DNA of 15,286 nucleotides from Lachnospiraceae bacterium UBA3711. Its GTDB lineage: Bacteria; Bacillota; Clostridia; Lachnospirales; Lachnospiraceae. Shown piece after piece: positions 7,071-12,758 of the stretch. Every line of letters starts with the position of its first letter. Within the stretch, counting starts at the first letter, position 1. Under the pieces are notes generated by a model that searched no databases, had not been told where the DNA came from, and saw only the letters and a list, made by a program, of their open reading frames with translations. The translations under genes were made by a program, and so were the position numbers. The stretch covers positions 4,628 through 19,913 of the forward strand of contig DFHY01000087.1 of the NCBI GenBank assembly GCA_002371345.1, given 5' to 3'.

Positions 7071-7643
7071 ATGTCAAGAATTGGCAAGATGCCTGTTGTC
7101 ATCCCGGCCGGCGTGACTGTGGATGTCAAGGATGGTAACGTTGTTACCGTCAAAGGTGGTAAGGGAGAGCTCACAAGGCAGTTTGCTCCCGAGATGAAGA
7201 TCACTGTACAGGAAGTCGAGAAAGAGATCGACGAAAAGACTGTCAAGGTCAATGAAATCATTGTTGAGAGACCCAACGATCTTAAGAGAGAAAAGTCTCT
7301 GCACGGCCTGACCCGTTCACTTCTTCAGAACATGGTCACCGGTGTCAGTGATGGATATAAGAAGACGCTTGAGATCAACGGCGTAGGATACAGAGCCTCG
7401 AAGAGCGGTAAGAAGCTTACTCTGAACCTCGGTTACTCACATCCGATCGAGATGGAGGATCCGGAAGGCATCGAGACCACAGTCGACGGCAATAAGGTCA
7501 TCGTGAGCGGTATCGACAAAGAGAAGGTTGGCCAGTATGCGGCACAGATCCGTGAGAAGAGAGGACCGGAACCGTATAAGGGCAAGGGTATCAAGTACGA
7601 CTACGAGATCATCAGGCGCAAGGTCGGTAAGACCGGTAAATAA
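7071..7643 (+). CDS. rplF: 50S ribosomal protein L6, with a small N-domain insertion
   Basis: L6 sits near the sarcin-ricin loop and the GTPase-associated centre. The product is 190 residues, about 10-12 longer than the usual 178-180. It begins MSRIGKMPVVIPAGV and ends with the L6 signature PEPYKGKGIKYDYE followed by a basic tail. By recall of family sequences, the extra length falls at about residues 48-59, a charged stretch (EVEKEIDEKTVK) between two strands of the first L6 domain. The reading frame is open throughout and both copies of the fold look complete, so I read this as an insertion rather than an error. AAGGAGG lies upstream of ATG 7071. Confidence 0.95.
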   Translation: MSRIGKMPVVIPAGVTVDVKDGNVVTVKGGKGELTRQFAPEMKITVQEVEKEIDEKTVKVNEIIVERPNDLKREKSLHGLTRSLLQNMVTGVSDGYKKTLEINGVGYRASKSGKKLTLNLGYSHPIEMEDPEGIETTVDGNKVIVSGIDKEKVGQYAAQIREKRGPEPYKGKGIKYDYEIIRRKVGKTGK

Positions 7644-7662
7644 TCAGGGAGGTGTTTGAAGA

Positions 7663-8031
7663 ATGGTCAGTAAAGAATCAAGAGCCAGGATTCGCGCGGA
7701 CAAGCACAGAAGAATCCGTCACAGGCTGGCAGGCACCGCTCGCAGACCGCGTCTTGCAGTGTTCAGAAGCAATAAGAACATGTATGCGCAGATCATTGAC
7801 GATGACAACGGTGTAACGCTCGTCAGCGCTAATACTCTTCAGAAGGACGTGGCGGCTGATCTCGCCAAGACAGATGATGTCGAGGCGGCAAAGGCAGTCG
7901 GCACCATGATCGCCAAGAGAGCCCTTGAGAAGGGAATCGAGGAGGTTGTGTTCGACCGTGCAGGTTATATATACCACGGCAAGGTTCAGGCACTCGCAGA
8001 CGCTGCAAGAGAAGCCGGACTGAAGTTCTAA
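7663..8031 (+). CDS. rplR: 50S ribosomal protein L18
   Basis: L18 binds 5S rRNA and, with L5, brings it into the 50S central protuberance. The 122-residue product has a basic N-terminal arm (about residues 1-30), the RPRLAVFRSNKNMYAQIIDD core, and the C-terminal signature FDRAGYIYHGKVQALADAAR. The ribosome binding site GGGAGGTG (7647-7654) is eight bases from ATG 7663. Length is typical. Confidence 0.96.
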   Translation: MVSKESRARIRADKHRRIRHRLAGTARRPRLAVFRSNKNMYAQIIDDDNGVTLVSANTLQKDVAADLAKTDDVEAAKAVGTMIAKRALEKGIEEVVFDRAGYIYHGKVQALADAAREAGLKF

Positions 8032-8044
8032 GGAGGAGACAGTT

Positions 8045-8554
8045 ATGAGACATGAGATCATTAACACGAATGGCCTCGAGCTGAACGATCAGGTCGTTAC
8101 GATCAAGCGTGTTTCCAAGACCGTCAAGGGCGGACGTACGATGCGCTTCACTGCACTGGTCGTTGTTGGCGACAAGAACGGCCATGTTGGTGTCGGCCTT
8201 GGAAAGGCAGCCGAGATTCCGGATGCTATCCGCAAGGGACGCGAGGATGCTCAGAAGCACCTCACCACGATCGTCCTCGATGAGGTCGCTTCGATTCCGC
8301 ACGATTTCATCGGAAAGTTCGGAGGAGCCCAGGTGCTCCTGAAGAAGGCTCCGGAAGGTACCGGTATCATCGCCGGCGGCCCGGCACGTATGGTGCTTGA
8401 AATGGCCGGTGTGCGCAATATCCGTACGAAGTCCCTGGGATCCAACAACAAGCAGAACGTTGTCCTGGCTACCATGGAGGCTCTCAAGAGCCTGAAGAGC
8501 CCGGAGGATGTCGCCCGTCTGCGCGGTAAGAGCGTAGAAGAGGTTCTGGCATAA
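8045..8554 (+). CDS. rpsE: 30S ribosomal protein S5
   Basis: S5 is needed for decoding accuracy and forms part of the mRNA entry channel. The 169-residue product has the double-stranded RNA binding-like N-domain, with the loop VSKTVKGGR (about residues 23-31) that neighbours the spectinomycin site. No resistance-type change is evident there. The signature GHVGVGLGKAAEIPDAI follows, then the C-terminal S5 domain (GGPARMVLEMAGV). AAGGAGG immediately follows the rplR stop and serves ATG 8045. Confidence 0.96.
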   Translation: MRHEIINTNGLELNDQVVTIKRVSKTVKGGRTMRFTALVVVGDKNGHVGVGLGKAAEIPDAIRKGREDAQKHLTTIVLDEVASIPHDFIGKFGGAQVLLKKAPEGTGIIAGGPARMVLEMAGVRNIRTKSLGSNNKQNVVLATMEALKSLKSPEDVARLRGKSVEEVLA

Positions 8555-8568
8555 GGAGGGATAGGAAC

Positions 8569-8751
8569 ATGGCTGGTAAATTAAAGATCACTCTTGTGAA
8601 GTCCCCGATCTCTGCGATTCCGAAGCAGAGAAAGACTGTTGAAGCTTTAGGTCTTCGCAAGCTGAACAAGACGGTAGAGATGCCGGATAATGGCGCGGTC
8701 AGAGGAATGATCGCTCATATCTCCCATCTCGTGAAAGTGGAAGAGATCTAA
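8569..8751 (+). CDS. rpmD: 50S ribosomal protein L30
   Basis: L30 is a small 50S protein missing from some bacterial lineages but kept here. The 60-residue product begins MAGKLKITLVKSPISAIPKQ and has the L30 pattern of a short strand, then TVEALGLRKLNKTVEMPDN and RGMIAHISHLVKVEE. AAGGAGG lies just downstream of the rpsE stop. Size and motif order match the family. Confidence 0.95.
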   Translation: MAGKLKITLVKSPISAIPKQRKTVEALGLRKLNKTVEMPDNGAVRGMIAHISHLVKVEEI

Positions 8752-8764
8752 AGGAGGTGGCAAC

Positions 8765-9205
8765 ATGGATTTAGCGAATCTGAGGCCGGCTGAGGGCTCC
8801 GTCAGCAGCAACAACTTCAGGAGAGGCCGCGGACATGGTTCAGGCAACGGAAAGACTGCCGGCAAGGGCCACAAAGGTCAGAAGGCAAGATCCGGACAGC
8901 CGCGTATCGGTTTTGAGGGCGGCCAGATGCCTCTGTACAGAAGACTTCCGAAGAGAGGCTTTAAGAATGTCGGCAGAGCGCAGATCGTTACGATCTCACT
9001 CTCAGATCTTGAGAAGTTTGACGACGGCGCGACCGTAACCGTTGAGGCGCTTCTTGAGAAGGGCATCATCCGTGACGCGAAGGATGGAGTCAAGGTTCTC
9101 GCAAACGGAGAGCTTACCAAGAAAGTAGATGTGGCAGTTAATGCTTACAGTGCCGGAGCAAAGGCAAAGATTGAAGAATTAGGTGGAAAAGCTGAGGTGA
9201 TCTGA
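8765..9205 (+). CDS. rplO: 50S ribosomal protein L15
   Basis: L15 is a late 50S assembly protein. The 146-residue product has the glycine- and lysine-rich N-terminal arm (about residues 10-45, with GNGKTAGKGHKGQKARSG), the EGGQMPLYRRLPKRGF signature, and a globular C-terminal half. AAAGGAGGTGG precedes ATG 8765. The stop TGA (9203-9205) shares its last base with the secY start (TGATG), and the end of rplO (GAGGTGA, 9194-9200) supplies the secY ribosome binding site. Confidence 0.96.
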   Translation: MDLANLRPAEGSVSSNNFRRGRGHGSGNGKTAGKGHKGQKARSGQPRIGFEGGQMPLYRRLPKRGFKNVGRAQIVTISLSDLEKFDDGATVTVEALLEKGIIRDAKDGVKVLANGELTKKVDVAVNAYSAGAKAKIEELGGKAEVI

Positions 9206-10518
9206 TGTTAAAAACTTTACGGGACATGTTTCGGATAAAGGACATCAGAAAGAAGCTGTTTTTCACATTTTTAATGCTGATCCTGATCCGTTTCGGATCA
9301 CAGCTGCCGGTTCCGGGAGTCAACAGCTCCTACTTCAAGAACTGGTTTGACCAGCAGAACAGCGGGGCATTCAGTTTCTTCAGCGCATTCACGGGCGGGT
9401 CCTTTGAGCGTATGTCAGTCTTCGCGCTGAACATCACTCCGTACATTACTTCCAGCATTATCATGGAGCTTCTGTCGATAGCGATTCCGGCTCTCGAAGA
9501 GATGCACCGTGATGGTGAGGACGGAAGGAAGAAGATTACGACTATCACGCGTTATCTTACCGTCGGCCTGTCTGTATTTGAAAGTACCGCGATGGCCATC
9601 GGTTTCGGACGCAGCGGTCTGATCCGCAACTTTAACTTCTTCAGTGCTCTGACGGTAATCGTGGCACTGACTGCAGGTTCAGCGCTTGTCATGTGGATCG
9701 GCGAAAGAATCACAGAGAATGGAGTCGGAAACGGCATCTCAATCGTACTTCTGATAAACATTCTTTCCCGTATACCGCAGGATCTGTCCACTCTGTGGAC
9801 ACAGTTTGTGGCCGGCAAGAGCTTTGCAAAGGGAGCAATGGCAGCGATCATTATCGTAGCCGTTATCCTTCTTACCGTCGTTCTGACCATACTGCTGACG
9901 TCAGCGGTCAGAAGAATCCCTGTCCAGTACGCTAAAAAGATGCAGGGCCGCAGGATGGTTGCAGGACAGTCGTCCAACATCCCGCTGAAGGTTAACACTG
10001 CTGGTGTTATCCCGGTCATCTTCGCGTCTTCTCTGATGTCGATCCCGTCGATCATCATGAGTTTCACAGGAAAGAGCGCGACAGGCGTCTGGGCAACCAT
10101 ATTCGGAATACTGAATCAGAATAACTGGTTCAATTTCAACCGTCCGATATATATGATCGGTCTGGTGCTGTACATTGCTCTGTGTATTTTCTTCGCTTAC
10201 TTCTACACCTCAATCACATTTAACCCGATTGAAGTGGCGGATAACCTGAAGAAGCAGGGCGGGTTCATCCCCGGTATCCGTCCGGGCAGACCTACCAGTG
10301 ATTATCTGCAGAAGATCCTGAACTACATCATCTTCATAGGTGCTGTAGGCCTCATGATTGTTGTTATCATTCCGATCTTCTTCAATGGAGTGTTCAACGC
10401 GGATGTATCTTTCGGCGGCACATCTCTTATCATTATCGTAGGTGTTGTCTTGGAGACCATCGAGCAGATAGAATCACAAATGCTTGTAAGAAATTACAAG
10501 GGCTTCCTGAGTGAGTAA
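9205..10518 (+). CDS. secY: Preprotein translocase subunit SecY
   Basis: SecY is the channel of the Sec translocon in the cytoplasmic membrane, working with SecE, SecG and the SecA motor. The 437-residue product has the expected ten hydrophobic segments. Landmarks in order are the N-terminal amphipathic start, QLPVPGVN, the plug/TM2 region ITPYITSSIIMELL, ENGVGNGIS, the cytosolic RRIPVQYAKK, KVNTAGVIPVIFASS, ADNLKKQGGFIPGIRPG, and the C-terminal GVVLETIEQIESQM. The one-base overlap with rplO implies translational coupling. A 166-base structured spacer follows before adk. Confidence 0.97.
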   Translation: MLKTLRDMFRIKDIRKKLFFTFLMLILIRFGSQLPVPGVNSSYFKNWFDQQNSGAFSFFSAFTGGSFERMSVFALNITPYITSSIIMELLSIAIPALEEMHRDGEDGRKKITTITRYLTVGLSVFESTAMAIGFGRSGLIRNFNFFSALTVIVALTAGSALVMWIGERITENGVGNGISIVLLINILSRIPQDLSTLWTQFVAGKSFAKGAMAAIIIVAVILLTVVLTILLTSAVRRIPVQYAKKMQGRRMVAGQSSNIPLKVNTAGVIPVIFASSLMSIPSIIMSFTGKSATGVWATIFGILNQNNWFNFNRPIYMIGLVLYIALCIFFAYFYTSITFNPIEVADNLKKQGGFIPGIRPGRPTSDYLQKILNYIIFIGAVGLMIVVIIPIFFNGVFNADVSFGGTSLIIIVGVVLETIEQIESQMLVRNYKGFLSE

Positions 10519-10529
10519 TTATCCTGTGT

Positions 10530-10662
10530 GAAGACTCACAAAGACTAAGTTGAAGTGTGTCTTCGGCGGTAAACGCGAAGGCACACTTTGTTGCTTGTAG
10601 CGAAAGGAAGACGATGCCGGACGGCATATAGGACCGGCGCGAAAGATTCGCGAGTGTGTCTT
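10530..10662 (+). promoter_or_regulatory. Possible attenuator-like RNA in the secY-adk spacer
   Basis: Four segments can pair in mutually exclusive ways. Segment 1 (10530-10539) pairs with 10555-10564 in segment 2 at 9 of 10 positions. Segment 2 (10553-10565) pairs with segment 3 (10576-10588) over 13 bp with one U-G pair and a 10-base loop. Segment 3 (10578-10587) pairs with segment 4 (10653-10662) over 10 bp with one G-U pair, because AGTGTGTCTT occurs in both segments 2 and 4. Two local hairpins lie between segments 3 and 4: ATGCC/GGCAT at 10614-10627 and CGCGAA/TTCGCG at 10638-10652. Segment 2:3 is followed by a broken T-rich stretch (TTTGTTGCTTGT), so 2:3 could be a weak terminator. Segment 4 ends 10 bases before the adk ribosome binding site. 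The pairings are visible; a switching role is inference. Confidence 0.45.
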
Positions 10663-10684
10663 GACTTGTAACGGAGGAAAAACA

Positions 10685-11326
10685 ATGAAAATCGTTATGC
10701 TGGGAGCTCCCGGTGCGGGAAAAGGAACACAGGCCAGGCTTATTTCCGAGAAGTTCGGTATACCTCAGATCTCAACGGGTGACATCTTCCGGGCGAACAT
10801 CCGGGAGAATACCGAATTGGGCCAGCGCGCAAAGTCCTATATGGATAAGGGACTTCTGGTGCCTGACCAGGTTACCTGTGATCTCGTGGTTGACCGGATC
10901 AAACGTGATGACTGTGCGAACGGATATATTCTTGACGGCTTCCCACGCACCATTCCGCAGGCACATGCTCTTACGAAGGCTCTTGAAGATCAGGGATCAA
11001 AGATCGACTATGCCATAGATGTTGAAGTTCCGGATGAGGATATCGTCACGAGAATGAGCGGAAGAAGAGTCTGCTCCAAGTGCGGAGCGACATTCCACAT
11101 CAAGTATAAGAAGCCTGCTGCTGAGGGAATATGCGATTCATGCGGCAGCGCTCTGATTCTGAGAGAGGACGATCATCCTGAGACTGTTCAGAAGAGACTT
11201 GACGTCTATCATTCTCAGACACAGCCCCTGATCGATTACTATCACGATCTGGGTGTCCTGCACAGTGTGGACGGAACAAAAGAGATGGATCAAGTATTTG
11301 CGGATATATGCTCCGCACTGGAATAA
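10685..11326 (+). CDS. adk: Adenylate kinase, zinc-containing LID type
   Basis: Adenylate kinase catalyses ATP + AMP <-> 2 ADP in the cytosol and keeps adenylate charge in balance. The 213-residue product has the P-loop GAPGAGKGT (residues 7-15), the AMP-binding TGDIFR region (31-36), DGFPRT (84-89), and a long LID with four cysteines (Cys130, Cys133, Cys150, Cys153) that bind a structural zinc, as in many Gram-positive species. I chose ATG 10685, seven bases after GGAGG (10673-10677). An upstream in-frame reading from 10661 adds eight residues without support. Its place after secY is conserved in Bacillota. The upstream spacer may control its expression. Confidence 0.96.
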   Translation: MKIVMLGAPGAGKGTQARLISEKFGIPQISTGDIFRANIRENTELGQRAKSYMDKGLLVPDQVTCDLVVDRIKRDDCANGYILDGFPRTIPQAHALTKALEDQGSKIDYAIDVEVPDEDIVTRMSGRRVCSKCGATFHIKYKKPAAEGICDSCGSALILREDDHPETVQKRLDVYHSQTQPLIDYYHDLGVLHSVDGTKEMDQVFADICSALE

Positions 11327-11330
11327 GGAT

Positions 11331-12089
11331 ATGGCAGTAACAGTAAAGACAGCGAGAGAGATAGAACTGATGAGAGAGTCGAACCACCGTCTTGAGAAGG
11401 TATTCGACGCTCTTGAGAAGATGATCAGGCCGGGTATCTCCACATGGGAGATAGATCAGGCGGCGAGAAAGCTGATCAGGGAACAGGGGGGGATACCGAA
11501 TTTCCTGAATTACGATGGATTTCCCGCCGCGATCTGTACCTCTGTAAATGAAGAGGTGGTGCACGGTATACCTAAGAAAGAGCGTATCCTGCAGGAGGGT
11601 GATATCATATCCCTGGATTGCGGGCTGATCCTGAACGGCTATCATTCGGACGCGGCAAGAACTTACCCTGTTGGAAAGATCGCAGAGTCAGAGAGAAAGC
11701 TGATTGAGGTGACGAAGGCATCTTTCTTTGAGGGAATCAGGTTCGCGAAGGCCGGACATCATCTTCACGAGATTGGCAACGCAATCGGTGACTATTGTGA
11801 AAGCCGCGGCTATGGAGTCGTGAGGGATCTTGTCGGACACGGTATAGGCAGACAGATGCATGAGGATCCGCAGGTACCTAACTACCGCATGAAGTCGAGG
11901 GGACTGCGGCTTGTCGCCGGTATGACGCTTGCTATCGAGCCGATGATCTGTGAAGGAACCTGGGAGGTGGACTGGCTTGATGACAACTGGACGGTTGTCA
12001 CAAAGGACCGCAGACCTGCCGCTCATTATGAGAATACTATTCTTATCACAGATGGCGAACCCGAGATCCTGTCAAAGACGCATGATTGA
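11331..12089 (+). CDS. map: Methionine aminopeptidase, type I
   Basis: MetAP removes the initiator methionine from nascent proteins after deformylation, using a two-metal centre. The 252-residue product shows the five metal ligands in order: Asp96 (LDCG), Asp107 (HSDAAR), His170 (GHGIG), Glu203 (IEPM) and Glu234 (HYENTI), plus the catalytic His79 (VVHGIP). It is the short type Ia form without an N-terminal zinc finger. ATG 11331 fits the family N-terminus (xTVKTAREIELMR) and lies four bases after the adk stop. The only ribosome-binding-like bases (AAGG, 11325-11328) are too close, so initiation probably depends on termination-reinitiation from adk. Confidence 0.96.
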   Translation: MAVTVKTAREIELMRESNHRLEKVFDALEKMIRPGISTWEIDQAARKLIREQGGIPNFLNYDGFPAAICTSVNEEVVHGIPKKERILQEGDIISLDCGLILNGYHSDAARTYPVGKIAESERKLIEVTKASFFEGIRFAKAGHHLHEIGNAIGDYCESRGYGVVRDLVGHGIGRQMHEDPQVPNYRMKSRGLRLVAGMTLAIEPMICEGTWEVDWLDDNWTVVTKDRRPAAHYENTILITDGEPEILSKTHD

Positions 12090-12104
12090 GAAATGGAAGT
12101 GTTC

Positions 12105-12365
12105 ATGAATCAGCTGGCAGTATCCCTTGCGGGACATGATAAGGGCTGCATCTACGCCATAATTAAGGAAGATGAGACAACGGTTTTTCTGGCCGACGGG
12201 TCTGCCAGGAGACTGGAGAAGCCTAAAAAGAAGAATCTTAAGCACATCCGGAGAATAGTGCGTCTTCCTGCTGCGGTGTCAGGAGAATTGGAAAAGGTTT
12301 CAAATAACAGTGATCTTGTACATGTACTGAGAATGTACCGGGCTGAGGCAAACAAAGAGAAATAA
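12105..12365 (+). CDS. KOW-domain RNA-binding protein (L14e-like), function unknown
   Basis: This 86-residue basic protein has a KOW-like N-terminal half (about residues 5-35: VSLAGHDKGCIYAII, then VFLADGSARRLEKP) and a lysine-rich linker (KPKKKNLKHI). A short helical C-terminus follows. It matches my recollection of the small KOW/L14e-like proteins (COG2163) that Clostridia carry between map and infA. The position suggests a role in ribosomes or rRNA, but no function is proven to my knowledge. I prefer ATG 12105, where GGAAG (12095-12099) is five bases upstream and the KOW motif begins sensibly. ATG 12093 would add four residues (MEVF) and has no ribosome binding site. Low expression relative to its neighbours is likely. 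Confidence 0.8.
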   Translation: MNQLAVSLAGHDKGCIYAIIKEDETTVFLADGSARRLEKPKKKNLKHIRRIVRLPAAVSGELEKVSNNSDLVHVLRMYRAEANKEK

Positions 12366-12371
12366 GGCGGG

Positions 12372-12400
12372 TTAACCGGTATAAGAAACAAATCTATACT
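12372..12400 (+). promoter_or_regulatory. Possible internal sigma-A promoter for infA
   Basis: In the 69-base spacer between the KOW gene and infA, TTAACC (12372-12377) and TATACT (12395-12400) are separated by 17 bases. They match the sigma-A consensus at 4 of 6 and 5 of 6 positions. The start point would fall near 12407, leaving a leader of about 28 bases before ATG 12435. The -35 lies inside the palindrome GGTTAACC (12370-12377). Chance matches of this quality are not rare, so this is tentative. It would let IF-1 be made independently of the long operon. Confidence 0.35.
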
Positions 12401-12434
12401 GCAGACAGGACGCATTGGGAAAAGAGGTGAATAT

Positions 12435-12653
12435 ATGTCCAAGTCAGACGTGATAGAGGTAGAGGGTAAGGTTCTTGAGAAGCTGCCGAATGCTATGTTC
12501 CGTGTTGAACTTCAGAACAAGCATGTTGTGCTTGCCCACATCAGCGGCAAACTGCGCATGAACTTTATCCGCATCCTTCCTGGGGATAAGGTGACTATAG
12601 AGCTGTCCCCCTATGATCTTGACAAAGGCAGAATTATCTGGCGCGATAAATAA
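12435..12653 (+). CDS. infA: Translation initiation factor IF-1
   Basis: IF-1 binds the 30S A site and helps IF-2 and IF-3 select the initiator tRNA. The 72-residue product has the exact family length and the OB-fold/S1-like sequence: DVIEVEGKVLEKLPNAMFRVEL, then the conserved ISGKLRMNFIRILPGDKV and PYDLDKGRIIWR. The ribosome binding site GAGGTGA (12424-12430) is close to ATG 12435. In most Bacillota infA is followed by rpmJ, rpsM and rpsK. Here it is followed by an AT-rich promoter region and a secreted protein, so infA is the last ribosomal-operon gene in this block. Confidence 0.96.
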   Translation: MSKSDVIEVEGKVLEKLPNAMFRVELQNKHVVLAHISGKLRMNFIRILPGDKVTIELSPYDLDKGRIIWRDK

Positions 12654-12715
12654 TTACAAAATTAATTACAGAATGTCATTTTTTGTTAACAATTCTGTAA
12701 CAGTTGTGCTATAAT
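12653..12715 (+). promoter_or_regulatory. Strong extended -10 promoter with overlapping operator-like dyads
   Basis: The -35 box TTAACA (12686-12691) and the -10 box TATAAT (12710-12715) are 18 bases apart. A TG at 12707-12708 makes an extended -10 (TGCTATAAT). The -35 lies inside a perfect palindrome TTGTTAACAA (12683-12692). A longer dyad, TTACAGAAT (12666-12674) and ATTCTGTAA (12692-12700), spans it, and CTGTAACAG (12695-12703) fills part of the spacer. Hexamers of the TGTWAH type, which OmpR-family regulators such as WalR bind, occur at 12684 and 12696 on the + strand. On the - strand they occur at 12653-12658, 12665-12670 and 12686-12691. Two of the pairs have a 12-base period. Transcription should start near 12722, driving the gene at 12759. 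Confidence 0.7.
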
Positions 12716-12758
12716 ATCCCTGCAGTTTTGAACATTTATATGCCAGGGAGTTTATAAG

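Noticed and set aside
9552..10100. A 182-codon open frame on the - strand within secY
   Set aside because: It is a shadow of the secY codons, with no motif, promoter or ribosome binding site.
11100..11645. A 181-codon open frame on the - strand across the adk-map junction
   Set aside because: It spans two intact genes in antisense and shows no recognisable domain.
12666..12700. The TTACAGAAT/ATTCTGTAA dyad as the infA terminator
   Set aside because: The stem is AT-rich and only 9 bp. The T-run lies in its loop instead of after it, and the right arm falls in a promoter spacer. An operator fits better. No other terminator after infA was found.
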